From Azospirillum sp. (GTDB taxonomy: Bacteria; Pseudomonadota; Alphaproteobacteria; Azospirillales; Azospirillaceae): a stretch of 64,000 nt of DNA. How positions within the stretch are numbered: position 1 is the stretch's first letter; the number at the start of each line of letters is the position of its first letter. Position numbers and translations under genes: made by a program. The notes under the pieces were generated by a model. The model worked only from the letters and a program-made list of their open reading frames with translations, had not been told where the DNA came from and did not search any database. The stretch lies in the NCBI GenBank assembly GCA_027486405.1, contig JAIXPD010000057.1, forward strand, positions 1 to 64,000, given 5' to 3'. This document shows positions 18,916 to 27,312 of the stretch, in pieces.

Positions 18916-19710
18916 GCTCGTCAGGTCCGCCGGCAGGTCGCGGTCGTGGAAGGAGGAGAAGACGGCGTTCAACCGACCGTTATCAACATTGGTCTTGATC
19001 CACTTGTTGACCCATTCGCGCAGCCGGTCTTCGCCCTGCGCCATCGCCATGCCGAGATTCAACTCCTGCTGGGTGAACTTCACCTTCAGCGGGCTTTGCG
19101 TGCGGCGTTCGTTGATGGCGGCGATGGCCGTGGTCTGGCTGGACACGATGTCCACCTGCCCCGACACCAGCGCGGTGATGAGCGTCGCGTCGTCCTCGAA
19201 ACGCAGGATTTCGGCACCCTTGGCGTTTTTCGTCACCAGGCTGTCGTTCACGGTGGCGCGGGTCAGGCCGATCTTTTTGCCGACCAGATCCTCATAGCCC
19301 TTGATGGCGATGTCCGCCGGGGCGGCGACGATGATGTCGAGCGTGGCGTAGGGCACGCTGAAATCGATCACCTTCTTGCGTTCCGGCGTGATCGCCAGCG
19401 TGGCGATCAGCAGATCGGCCTTGCGGGTCTGCACCGTCGGCACGCGGGCGGCGTTGGTGATCTCCACCAGTTCCAGTTCGACGCCCATGTCCTTGGCCAG
19501 CATGCGGGCGGTTTCCACGTCCGACCCGGTCGCCTTCACATTTTTGTCCACAAAGGCGAACAGCGGAATGCCCATCGCCACGGCGATGCGGATTTTCTTG
19601 GCCTTCATGACGTCGTCGAGGACATCGGCCTTGGCGGCGACGGGGGCGGCGGCGAGCCACAGGGCGGTGACGGCGGTGACGGTGGCGGCGAGAAGCTTGC
19701 GGATGCGCAT
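18910..19710 (-). CDS. ABC transporter binding protein, family 3 (polar-amino-acid type)
   Basis: A 266-residue secreted protein. A Sec signal peptide of about 28 residues ends at AAKA. The mature fold is SBP_bac_3, with AITPERKKVIDFS near residues 106-118, where the Arg normally binds the ligand carboxylate. In the hinge region that usually supplies an acidic residue for the ligand amino group, this protein reads VDIVSSQTTA instead of VDxxxxD. That could mean a ligand without an alpha-amino group. It is encoded with two permeases and an ATPase inside the uronate operon. The cargo is inferred to be a sugar acid or related compound. Confidence 0.88.
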   Translation of the reverse strand: MRIRKLLAATVTAVTALWLAAAPVAAKADVLDDVMKAKKIRIAVAMGIPLFAFVDKNVKATGSDVETARMLAKDMGVELELVEITNAARVPTVQTRKADLLIATLAITPERKKVIDFSVPYATLDIIVAAPADIAIKGYEDLVGKKIGLTRATVNDSLVTKNAKGAEILRFEDDATLITALVSGQVDIVSSQTTAIAAINERRTQSPLKVKFTQQELNLGMAMAQGEDRLREWVNKWIKTNVDNGRLNAVFSSFHDRDLPADLTSR

Positions 19711-19756
19711 CGTGGGTTTCCTCCTGAGAATCTTGTTCTTGAACGCGATGGGGGGC

Positions 19757-20485
19757 TTACAGTCCGTTGGACAGGAACGCCTGCAATTCGGGGGTTTGCG
19801 GGTTTTCCAGCATCTCGCCGGGGCCGGTTTCCCAGACGCGGCCCTGATGCATGAAGATCACCCGGTCGGCGACGCGGCGGGCGAAGGTCATTTCGTGCGT
19901 GACCACGGCCATCGTCATGCCGCCCTGGGCCAGCGTTTCCATGACGCGCAGCACCTCCCCGGTCAATTGCGGGTCGAGCGCGGATGTGACCTCGTCGAAC
20001 AGCATGACCTTGGGCTGCATCGCCAGCGACCGGGCGATGGCCACACGCTGCTGCTGCCCGCCCGAAAGCTGTTCGGGGTAACAGTCGATCTTTTCGGCCA
20101 GCCCGACGCGCTCCAGCGATTCCTGCGCCAGGGCGCGGGCCTGGCTGTTGGGCAGGCGTTTGACCCGGCGCGGGGCCAGCGTGATGTTCTGCTCCACCGT
20201 CAGGTGTGGGAACAGGTTGTAGCTTTGGAACACCATGCCGACGTCCTGGCGCAGCGCCCGCAGATCCAGCGTGGGTTGGTCGAGCCGATGGCCGCAGACC
20301 TCCAGCGTGCCCGACTGGATGGTTTCCAGCCGGTTGATGCAGCGCAGCGCCGTGCTCTTGCCCGAGCCGCTGCGGCCGATGATGGCGACGACCTCGCCCC
20401 GGTCGATCTCGAACGACACGCCCTTCAGCACCTCGATGGCACCAAAGGATTTGTGGATGTCATGCAGCTTGACGACGGCCGACAT
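19757..20485 (-). CDS. ABC transporter ATPase, polar-amino-acid type
   Basis: A 242-residue ATPase of the GlnQ/HisP class. Walker A is GRSGSGKST (37-45), the Q-loop is in VFQSYN, the signature is LSGGQQQ (140-146), Walker B is VMLFDE (160-165), and the switch His is in VTHEM. ATG 20485 follows AGAGGAAG, and the gene overlaps the end of the upstream permease gene by 26 bp. It energises the importer encoded around it. Confidence 0.92.
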   Translation of the reverse strand: MSAVVKLHDIHKSFGAIEVLKGVSFEIDRGEVVAIIGRSGSGKSTALRCINRLETIQSGTLEVCGHRLDQPTLDLRALRQDVGMVFQSYNLFPHLTVEQNITLAPRRVKRLPNSQARALAQESLERVGLAEKIDCYPEQLSGGQQQRVAIARSLAMQPKVMLFDEVTSALDPQLTGEVLRVMETLAQGGMTMAVVTHEMTFARRVADRVIFMHQGRVWETGPGEMLENPQTPELQAFLSNGL

Positions 20486-21122
20486 TGAGCTTCCTCTCAA
20501 GCGAACGGCTCCAGCGCGACAGCGGGTAGCACAGGGCGAAATACAGGACGCCCGCGATCCCGAAGACGAGGAACGGCGTGAACAGCGAGTTGTTGACCAC
20601 CTGCGCCGCGCGGGTCAGTTCGACAAAGCCGACGACCGAGGCGAGCGAGGTGCTTTTGAGAACCTGGACCAGAAAGCCGACCGTCGGCGGCGTGGCGATG
20701 CGCGCCGCCTGCGGCAGGATGACATCGACCAGGGTTTGCCACCGCGTCAGGGCCAACCCTTCCGACGCTTCCCACTGGGTGCGCGGCACCGATTCGACGC
20801 AGCCGCGCCAGATTTCGCCCAAAAAGGCGCTGCAATAGACCATCAGCGACACGCCCGCCGCCAGCAGCGGCGGCAGTTCGATGCCGACCACGCCCAGGCC
20901 GAAATAAACGACGAACAGCAGGATCAGCAGCGGCGTGCCCTGGATGAGCTGCACATAGAGGAAGGAGATCCGCCGCAACAGCGCGCTGCGCGCCGTGCGC
21001 AGCAGCATCACGCCGAACCCGGCGACCCCGCCCAGGGCAAAGGCCAGCGCCGAGAGCACGACGGTCCAACCCACGCCTTGCAGCAGATAGAGGAAATGGT
21101 TGACGGTGAAGCTTCCACCCAT
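20460..21122 (-). CDS. ABC transporter permease, His/Glu/Gln type
   Basis: A 220-residue membrane protein with about five helices. The EAA-type cytoplasmic loop reads EASEGLALTRWQTLVDVILPQA, and a typical LIQGTPLLILLF segment precedes it. It is half of the heterodimeric channel with the permease encoded at 21138-21821, from which it is separated by 15 bp. Confidence 0.92.
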   Translation of the reverse strand: MGGSFTVNHFLYLLQGVGWTVVLSALAFALGGVAGFGVMLLRTARSALLRRISFLYVQLIQGTPLLILLFVVYFGLGVVGIELPPLLAAGVSLMVYCSAFLGEIWRGCVESVPRTQWEASEGLALTRWQTLVDVILPQAARIATPPTVGFLVQVLKSTSLASVVGFVELTRAAQVVNNSLFTPFLVFGIAGVLYFALCYPLSRWSRSLERKLNVGRRQAA

Positions 21123-21137
21123 GATCGTCCGGCCTCC

Positions 21138-21821
21138 TTACAGCGGGGTGCCAAGGCGGCGGCGGCGCGGAAACATCGCCTGACCGACCAGGAAGAAGGC
21201 GAACTTCAGCAGCATCGCCATCAGGAAATAGAGAACCGCCACGACGATGAAGGTTTCAAAGGAGCGGAAGCTTTCCGATTGAACGGAGTTGGCAACCCCG
21301 GTCAGCTCCTCCGCCGAAATCTGCGACGTGACCGACGACGACAGCATCATCAACACGAATTGGCCGGTCAGCGACGGGTAAACCCGCTCCAGCGCCGGGC
21401 GCAGGATGACGTCCCAATAGATTTGCGGAACGGACAGGCCCAGCGCTTCGGCGGCTTCGATCTGGCCGGGATGGATGGTGTCCATGCCCGCCCGCACGAT
21501 TTCGGCGGTGTAGGCCCCGACGTTGAACACCATGGTCAGGATGGCGGCGGCGAAGATCGGCAGTTTCAAACCGGCCGACGCCAAACCGAAGAAAATGAAA
21601 AAGATTTGGATCAGGTAGGGGGTGTTGCGCACCACCTCCACATAGGCCCCGCACAGCGCGGCCAGCCACGGGCGCTTGCCGCGCCGACCGATGGCGCACA
21701 GCACGCCGATCACCATGCCCAGCACGGTGGCGATGGCCGTCATTTCCAGCGTCATCAACGCGCCGCGCAGAAACTCCGGCCAGTATTCTTGCAGGCTGGC
21801 GAAGTCGAACGTGTACTTCAC
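21138..21821 (-). CDS. ABC transporter permease, His/Glu/Gln type
   Basis: A 227-residue membrane protein with about five helices. VEVVRNTPYLIQIFFIFF and the coupling loop EAAEALGLSVPQIYWDVIL are family features. It is the first transporter gene after kduD, across a 102-bp gap. Sub-cellular site: inner membrane. Confidence 0.92.
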   Translation of the reverse strand: MKYTFDFASLQEYWPEFLRGALMTLEMTAIATVLGMVIGVLCAIGRRGKRPWLAALCGAYVEVVRNTPYLIQIFFIFFGLASAGLKLPIFAAAILTMVFNVGAYTAEIVRAGMDTIHPGQIEAAEALGLSVPQIYWDVILRPALERVYPSLTGQFVLMMLSSSVTSQISAEELTGVANSVQSESFRSFETFIVVAVLYFLMAMLLKFAFFLVGQAMFPRRRRLGTPL

Positions 21822-21923
21822 AAGATGCCCTCCCGGTGTCGGTGTCCGTCCGGCTTGCCGCCGGATTCTTGCTTCCTGTGGTGAAGGGGCGGCGCACCGC
21901 CCCCCGGTCGGATCGACGCGCCG

Positions 21924-22688
21924 TTACCGCGCCATCCACCCGCCATCGACGGGCAACACCACGCCGTGCACGTAATCCGACGCCGCCGAGGCCAGGAACA
22001 CCGCCGCCCCGCCCAACTCCTTGGGCTGGCCCCAGTGACCGGCGGGGATGCGGGCCAGGATGTCGGCGTTGCGTTTGGGATCGTTGCGCAGCGCCTCGGT
22101 GTTGTTGGTGTCGAAATAACCGGGCGCGATGGCGTTGACGTTGATGCCCTTGCCCGCCCATTCGCAGGCCAGCAGCCGCGTCAACCCGGCCAGCCCGCTT
22201 TTGCTGGCGGTGTAGGACGGGATGCGGATGCCGCCCTGGAAGGACAGCAGCGAGGCGATGTTGATGATCTTGCCGCCCAGACCGTCGGCGATCATCGCCC
22301 GCCCCACCGCCTGGGTCAGAAAGAAGGTCGTCTTCAGGTTGACGTTCATCACGTCGTCCCAATCGGCCTCGGTGAAATCCACCGCGTCGGCCCGGCGGAT
22401 GATGCCGGCGTTGTTGACCAGGATGTCCACCCGCGCGCCGGTGGCCTGCGCCCGCTCCATCACCGGGGCGACGGCGGCCACGCTCGACAGGTCGGCGCGG
22501 ATGGCGTGGAACGGCGCACCGGCGGCGGCGACCTGGGCCGCCGTCTCGTCCATCGCCGACCGGCCCACCGCGATGATCCCGGCCCCGGCCTCCGCCAACG
22601 CCACGGCGATGGCCTGGCCCAAGCCGGTGTTGGCCCCCGTGACCAGCGCGGTCTTGCCGGTCAGATCGAAGAGGGAGTGGCGGCTCAT
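21924..22688 (-). CDS. kduD: 2-dehydro-3-deoxy-D-gluconate 5-dehydrogenase
   Basis: A 254-residue SDR matching KduD in length and sequence. TGANTGLG (17-24) is the cofactor motif. Ser146, Tyr159 and Lys163 form the active site, and IPSYTASKSG plus GYFDTNNTEALRND are KduD-like. It reduces 2,5-diketo-3-deoxygluconate, the product of KduI, to 2-keto-3-deoxygluconate, the substrate of KdgK. The ATG overlaps the kduI stop by four bases. Confidence 0.93.
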   Translation of the reverse strand: MSRHSLFDLTGKTALVTGANTGLGQAIAVALAEAGAGIIAVGRSAMDETAAQVAAAGAPFHAIRADLSSVAAVAPVMERAQATGARVDILVNNAGIIRRADAVDFTEADWDDVMNVNLKTTFFLTQAVGRAMIADGLGGKIINIASLLSFQGGIRIPSYTASKSGLAGLTRLLACEWAGKGINVNAIAPGYFDTNNTEALRNDPKRNADILARIPAGHWGQPKELGGAAVFLASAASDYVHGVVLPVDGGWMAR

Positions 22689-23521
22689 CGCAGCGTCTCC
22701 ATCGGGATCCAATCCATGTCGGTGTAATCGACGTTGTCGCCGCCCATGCCCCAGATGAAGGCGTAGTTGCTGGTCCCGACGCCGGAATGGATCGACCAGG
22801 CGGGGGAGATCACCAGCTCCTCGTTCTTGACCACGATGTGCCGGGTTTCCGTCGGCTCGCCCATCAGGTGGAAGATGCGGGCGCTGTCGGCGAGGTCGAA
22901 GTAGAAATACACCTCGCAGCGGCGGGTGTGGCTGTGGGCGGGCATGGTGTTCCACATGCTGCCCGGCTCCAGCTGGGTCAGGCCCATGACGAGCTGACAG
23001 GTGTCGCAGACGCCCGGCAGGATATACTGGTAGATGGTGCGGCGGTTGGAGGTGGCGATGTCGCCGACCTCCATCTTCTTGGCCTGATCCTGGCGGATGT
23101 GCCGGGTTTCAAAACGGGCGTGCGCCGGGGTGCTCATCACATAGAATTTGGCCGGGTTGGCCGGATCGACGCTTTCGAACCGCACGTCGGCGCTGTCCTT
23201 GCCGATGTAGAGGGCGTCGCGGTTGCCCATCTCATACACCGCGCCATCGACCCGCAAGCGGCCCGGCGCGCCGATGTTGAACACGCCCATTTCGCGCCGC
23301 GCCAGGAAGGTGGGGGATCCCACCTCCTTTGGGGCGGTCAGGGCCACCGACTCCGTCGTCGGCAACACGCCGCCCACCACCACCCGGTCCACCGTGCTGT
23401 AGGTCAGCGTGATCTGGTTGGGCTGAAACAGGTTTTCCATCAGGAAATGGCGGCGCAGCGCGGCGGTGTCATAGCCCTTGGCGTCGTCGGGGTGCGGCGC
23501 GTAGCGAAGATCGATGTTCAT
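22685..23521 (-). CDS. kduI: 5-keto-4-deoxyuronate isomerase
   Basis: The 278-residue length equals that of E. coli KduI. The zinc ligands known for the family appear at the same positions: His196, His198, Glu203 and His245 (PAHSHTRRCE and WSIHSG). It isomerises 5-keto-4-deoxyuronate, made by KdgF or spontaneously, to 2,5-diketo-3-deoxygluconate. It is the first gene of the long minus-strand uronate operon. A 16-bp palindrome lies about 105 bp upstream of the start, and a HexR-like site lies farther out. Confidence 0.95.
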   Translation of the reverse strand: MNIDLRYAPHPDDAKGYDTAALRRHFLMENLFQPNQITLTYSTVDRVVVGGVLPTTESVALTAPKEVGSPTFLARREMGVFNIGAPGRLRVDGAVYEMGNRDALYIGKDSADVRFESVDPANPAKFYVMSTPAHARFETRHIRQDQAKKMEVGDIATSNRRTIYQYILPGVCDTCQLVMGLTQLEPGSMWNTMPAHSHTRRCEVYFYFDLADSARIFHLMGEPTETRHIVVKNEELVISPAWSIHSGVGTSNYAFIWGMGGDNVDYTDMDWIPMETLR

Positions 23522-23623
23522 GCTGTCTCCCTGAGGGGATCGGCGGCGGTGCGATGCCGCCCGGCCGATCCACCCCCGTCCGGTGTGGCGCGGTGGTGCG
23601 CCGGTGTCTGGAGCGAGGAATAG

Positions 23624-23639
23624 GATATACTAGTATATC
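23624..23639. promoter_or_regulatory. Perfect 16-bp palindrome in the kduI promoter region
   Basis: GATATACTAGTATATC is a perfect palindrome in a short A+T-rich patch between divergent kduI and hexR. Symmetry and position suit the operator of a dimeric GntR/FCD regulator. Two such regulators are encoded at the other end of the operon. Confidence 0.55.
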
Positions 23640-23731
23640 AGTCAAGCGGGAATCCATGGTCCTGCCAACAGCGGCGATTCCAAACAGTCTGTAGTCCACT
23701 TTCAAACACACCCTCGACAGCGGGCGGATCG

Positions 23732-23746
23732 TGTAGTAAGACTACA
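23732..23746. promoter_or_regulatory. HexR-type operator
   Basis: TGTAGTAAGACTACA is a perfect 6-3-6 inverted repeat that fits the published HexR motif TGTARTWWWAYTACA except for one centre base. It lies 44 bp before hexR. A degenerate second copy begins at 23690 (TGTAGTCCACTTTCA). It suggests autoregulation, with relief by KDPG. Confidence 0.7.
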
Positions 23747-23789
23747 TTCACGCCATCCGGTCGCCCTGCCTGCGGATCCCCTACCCCTC

Positions 23790-24716
23790 ATGCTGCCCAA
23801 CCTGCACGCTTCGCTCCCGTCGCTGCGCCGCGCCGAATTGGCGGTGGCGCAGGTCGTGTTGGCGCAGCCGGACGCGGTGGTGGGCGACAGCATCGCCCAA
23901 CTGGCCGCCAAGGCGGAGGTGAGCGAGCCGACGGTGGTCCGTTTCTGCCGCGCGGTCGGCTGCACCGGCTTTCAGGATTTCAAACTGCGGCTGGCCCAGC
24001 ATCTGGCCGCCAGCGCGGCGCGGGCGCAGGCGGCGACCAACGCCGGTTTGGCCCTGGTGCGCGACCTCACCCCCACCGACAGCGTGGCCAGCGCCACGGA
24101 AAAGGTGATGGACCGGTCCATCGGTGCCCTGGTGCGCCTGCGCGACACGTTGGACGCGGTGGCGCTGGAACAGGCGGCCCGTCGGCTGATCGCGGCGCAG
24201 CGGGTGGAGATCATCGGCGTCGGGGCCTCCGGCTCCGTCGCGGTGGACGCGCATCACAAGCTGTTCCGCCTGTTGCCGTCGGTCGCCGCGTCGTCGGACG
24301 CCCACATGCAGACGGCGGCGGCGGCCACGCTCGGTCCCGGCGACGTGATGCTGACGATTTCAAAGACGGGGACCAGCGCCGAAATCCTCGACGCCGCGAT
24401 CATCGCGCGCGAGGGCGGGGCCTGCGTCATCGCCATCACCGCCGCGCGCGGGCCGCTGGCCAAACTGGCCGACGTGCTGTTGGCGGTGGAGGTGGACGAG
24501 GACACCGCCGTCCACACGCCGATGGCCTCGCGTTTGGCCCAACTGGCGTTGGTGGACGCGCTGACCGTCGCGGTCGGCCTGCTGTCGCCGCCCGAAACCA
24601 ACCAGCGGCTTGCCCGCATCAAGACCGCGCTGCGCGGTCGTCACCGCATCACCGGGCCGGAGGACGTGCCGTCCACCCTGCGCGGCGATCCCCTGCCTGT
24701 GAAGGACGCGTCATGA
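23790..24716 (+). CDS. hexR: HexR-type transcriptional regulator (RpiR family)
   Basis: A 308-residue regulator. The N-terminal RpiR helix-turn-helix (about 1-77) contains VSEPTVVRFCRAVGCTGFQD, and a SIS sugar-phosphate domain follows (about 120-270). DTAVHTPMASRLAQL near the end closely matches E. coli HexR, which senses KDPG. No clear Shine-Dalgarno precedes ATG 23790. The stop overlaps the eda start (ATGA), linking the regulator directly to the enzyme that consumes its expected ligand. A HexR-like palindrome is 44 bp upstream. Confidence 0.88.
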   Translation: MLPNLHASLPSLRRAELAVAQVVLAQPDAVVGDSIAQLAAKAEVSEPTVVRFCRAVGCTGFQDFKLRLAQHLAASAARAQAATNAGLALVRDLTPTDSVASATEKVMDRSIGALVRLRDTLDAVALEQAARRLIAAQRVEIIGVGASGSVAVDAHHKLFRLLPSVAASSDAHMQTAAAATLGPGDVMLTISKTGTSAEILDAAIIAREGGACVIAITAARGPLAKLADVLLAVEVDEDTAVHTPMASRLAQLALVDALTVAVGLLSPPETNQRLARIKTALRGRHRITGPEDVPSTLRGDPLPVKDAS

Positions 24717-25360
24717 CCAGCACCGCCGCCGCGACTCTCGACCAGCTTGCCGCCTACGGCGTGGTTCCGGTCATCCGCAACAGCTCCGCCGATCTGGCGC
24801 GCACCGCCGTGTCGTGGCTGCGCGAGGCCGGGTACGGGACCTTTGAAATCACCATGACCACGCCCGGCGCGGTCGGCCTGATCGCCGAATTGAGCGCGCA
24901 GGGCGGTGCCTTGATCGGGGCCGGAACCGTTCTGACCGCCGCAGGGGTCGACGAGGTGGTGGCCGCCGGTGCCCGTTACGTCGTGTCGCCCTGCGTGGTG
25001 CCGGAGGTGGCCGCCGCCTGCCGCCGCCACGGCGTCGCCTGCCTGATGGGCGCGCTGACCCCGACGGAGGTGCACGCCGCCATTCTGGCCGGGGCCGACG
25101 CGGTCAAGGTGTTCCCGGCCTCCACCGTCGGCCCGGCGCACATCAAGGCGTTGAAGTCGGTGTTCCCCGGCGTGCGCTTTGTCCCCACCGGCGGCATCGA
25201 CGCGGGCAACGTCGCGGCCTATGTCGCGGCGGGCGTGGCCTGCGTGGGCGCGGGTGGCAAACTGGTCGACGAGGCGCTGGTCAAGCGCGGCGACCGCGAT
25301 GGAATTCTGAACGCTGGACGCCAGCTTTTGGACGCTTACACGGCGGCCAAGGCGGCGTGA
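24713..25360 (+). CDS. eda: 2-dehydro-3-deoxy-phosphogluconate aldolase
   Basis: A class I aldolase of 215 residues splitting KDPG to pyruvate and glyceraldehyde-3-phosphate. Schiff-base Lys132 (ADAVKVFPAS) and Glu45 (FEITMTT) are in place, and the phosphate-binding loop is PTGGID. It is coupled to hexR by a four-base overlap and ends at a strong terminator. No edd (dehydratase) is nearby, so here the enzyme serves the KdgK product. Confidence 0.94.
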   Translation: MTSTAAATLDQLAAYGVVPVIRNSSADLARTAVSWLREAGYGTFEITMTTPGAVGLIAELSAQGGALIGAGTVLTAAGVDEVVAAGARYVVSPCVVPEVAAACRRHGVACLMGALTPTEVHAAILAGADAVKVFPASTVGPAHIKALKSVFPGVRFVPTGGIDAGNVAAYVAAGVACVGAGGKLVDEALVKRGDRDGILNAGRQLLDAYTAAKAA

Positions 25361-25363
25361 CCT

Positions 25364-25404
25364 GGGGCGGGGGATGGGTCGATCCATCCCCCGCTCCATT
25401 TTTC
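25364..25404 (+). terminator. Rho-independent terminator after eda
   Basis: A 14-bp stem with one G:T wobble (25364-25377 with 25384-25397), a 6-base loop and an ATTTTT tail directly follow the eda stop. Confidence 0.85.
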
Positions 25405-25450
25405 TTCTGTGATGTGAGTGTGATGTGAGGGTGTTTGGGCGCGCACACGG

Positions 25451-25759
25451 TCAGGCGCGCAGATAGGCCCACCCCTCGGCCTGCGCGGTGGCGATGTCGA
25501 GCACCGCCGCCGGAACCACGGTCAAGGTTCCGGCCTCGCGCCCCGCCGCCTTCAGGCTGTTGGCGCACAGGCGCAACAGGCCGTCGGTGGCCGGATCGGG
25601 ATGATCCAGCGCGGCCACCACCGCCGCGCCGTTCACCACCAAACGCACCGCTGCATCGGGCCGCAGTTTCAGCAGATTGGCGGCGTTGCGCCGCCCGCGC
25701 TCCAGCGCGCCCGGTGTCGGCGCGTGGATGACCAGACGGATCACCGGTTCGTCGCTCAT
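25451..25759 (-). CDS. DsrE-family protein
   Basis: A 102-residue protein with the alternating beta-alpha pattern of DsrE/DsrF-like proteins: IRLVIHAPTP at the start, RLVVNGAAV and LCANSLKAAG in the middle, and a Trp-containing C-terminus. The single Cys (LCANS, about residue 70) is at the site that carries persulfide in sulfur-relay members. It is three bases behind the upstream binding-protein gene, so the two are co-transcribed. The link to sulfur chemistry is inferred from the family. Confidence 0.75.
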   Translation of the reverse strand: MSDEPVIRLVIHAPTPGALERGRRNAANLLKLRPDAAVRLVVNGAAVVAALDHPDPATDGLLRLCANSLKAAGREAGTLTVVPAAVLDIATAQAEGWAYLRA

Positions 25760-25762
25760 CGC

Positions 25763-26785
25763 TCAACCCGCCTTGGCCGCGTCGTAAAAGCTGTGGTCGA
25801 ACAGGGCGTCCACGTCCACCGGATCGGGGATTTGGCCCAAGCCCTGCTGGAACGCCTGCATTTTCTTGGTGGATTCGACGATGCGGTGCGGGTCATCGAC
25901 GAAGTTGGTGGCCCCGGAGAGCAAGGCCGCCCGCATCACCGCCGGTTCGATCAGGCCCTTGCCGATGGCCTCGGTGACGATGACCGCCGTGCGGTCGGGG
26001 TTGGCGATGGCGAAAGCGGTGGCGCGGACGTGCAACCGCACCAGCGTGGCCACCGCCGCCCGGTTCTGCGCGATCGCCGATTCCGTCACCGCCAGGATCG
26101 CGCCGGGCTGCTGCGGGAACAGGGTGCCCGCCTTGGCGACGAGGCGCGCGTCGGGCAATCGGCTTTGCACCAGCGTCAGGGTGGGTTCGAGGATCGACGC
26201 GCCATCGACCGCGCCCGACAGCAGCGCCTGTTGCACCTGCTCGTCGCCCATGCCGACGATCTGAAGGTCGCTGGCCGGAATCCTCGCCACCTCTTGCGCC
26301 CAATAGCGCAGCACGGTGTCGGGGACCGATCCGGCGGGCAGGCTGGCGATCTTGGCCGGACGCCCCTGCGCGGCGCGGAAGGCGGCGAACCCCTCCGCCG
26401 GGCTGGCGGCGCTGGCGGTCAGGCTGGCGAAGGGGCCGCGCCCGATCAACGCCACCTGATCGATGACGTTCGCGGCGACCACCTTCAGCTTGACGCCCTT
26501 GGAGCGGGCGATCATCGCCGGGCCGATGCCGACATAGGCGACGTCCAACGTGCCCGAGGCCAGGGCCTGGATCATCGCCGGTCCGGATTGGAAGCTGGTC
26601 AGGGTCAGATCCAGCCCGGCGTCCTTCGCCCACCCCTCCCCGTTCAACACATAGAGCTGTGTCATCGGGATGATGGGGATGTAGCCGACCCGCAGCGGCG
26701 TGGCGGCGGCGGACGGGCGCGGCAGGGCGGCGCTGCCCGCCACAGCGGCGGCAGCGGCCAGCAGGGCGCGGCGATTGAGCGGCAT
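25763..26785 (-). CDS. ABC binding protein, NitT/TauT/SsuA type (orphan)
   Basis: A 340-residue exported protein whose N-terminus (LNRRALLAAAAAVAG) looks like a Tat signal. The mature fold is that of nitrate/sulfonate/taurine-type receptors (LRVGYIPIIPMTQLYV, then SGTLDVAYVGIGPAM). No permease or ATPase gene accompanies it; its only operon partner is the DsrE gene three bases downstream. A sulfur-containing or aromatic acid ligand would fit, but none can be named. It may share a distant permease or act in sensing. Confidence 0.85.
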   Translation of the reverse strand: MPLNRRALLAAAAAVAGSAALPRPSAAATPLRVGYIPIIPMTQLYVLNGEGWAKDAGLDLTLTSFQSGPAMIQALASGTLDVAYVGIGPAMIARSKGVKLKVVAANVIDQVALIGRGPFASLTASAASPAEGFAAFRAAQGRPAKIASLPAGSVPDTVLRYWAQEVARIPASDLQIVGMGDEQVQQALLSGAVDGASILEPTLTLVQSRLPDARLVAKAGTLFPQQPGAILAVTESAIAQNRAAVATLVRLHVRATAFAIANPDRTAVIVTEAIGKGLIEPAVMRAALLSGATNFVDDPHRIVESTKKMQAFQQGLGQIPDPVDVDALFDHSFYDAAKAG

Positions 26786-26976
26786 GGTCGTCCCTCCAGA
26801 AAATCCAGGCGCAGGGTAGAATGGGGATTGGGAAATGACAATTCACATTCGGCTGTGCTTTGAAACATCAATCAACAAGATGATTTGCGTGATTGAAAAA
26901 CGTCCGTGCCAGCCATTGAACGCACAGCCTGTCGCCGCGTATCCTGATCGCAACCACGCATCCGAAAAGGACGGGC

Positions 26977-27312
26977 ATGATGGGGAATCGGGGAAGCGGA
27001 CAGGGTTTTGCGGTTGGCGCGGCTGCTCTGGCGCTGTGGGCCGGAACGGCTTGGGCGGCCGAGGTCGTTGTGGAGCAGCAGAACAAGGCGTTCACCCCGG
27101 CGGCGGTCACGGCGCAGGCGGGCGACACGCTGACCTTCACCAACGGCGATCTGTACACCCACAACATGTTTTCCGGCACGCTGGGGCACGAGTTCAATCT
27201 GGGCGGCCAAAGCCCGGGCGAAAAGAAGTCGATCCGCCTGACCAAGGCCGGAACCTTTGAGGTGGAGTGCCAGATTCACCCGCGCATGCACCTGACCGTC
27301 ATTGTGAAATGA
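26977..27312 (+). CDS. Cupredoxin (plastocyanin-like type 1 copper protein)
   Basis: A 111-residue periplasmic electron carrier with a signal peptide to about residue 28 (AWAAEV). The type 1 copper ligands are His62 (YTHNM), Cys98, His101 and Met104 (ECQIHPRMH). The short form resembles methylamine-utilisation and pseudoazurin-like proteins. ATG 26977 follows AAGGACG. The gene stands alone between an orphan binding protein and an adenylate cyclase; no redox partner is encoded beside it. Confidence 0.9.
   Translation: MMGNRGSGQGFAVGAAALALWAGTAWAAEVVVEQQNKAFTPAAVTAQAGDTLTFTNGDLYTHNMFSGTLGHEFNLGGQSPGEKKSIRLTKAGTFEVECQIHPRMHLTVIVK

Noticed and set aside
22689..22955. N-terminal extension of KduD
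   Set aside because: It overlaps kduI in another frame; ATG 22688 gives the normal 254-residue length and a four-base overlap.
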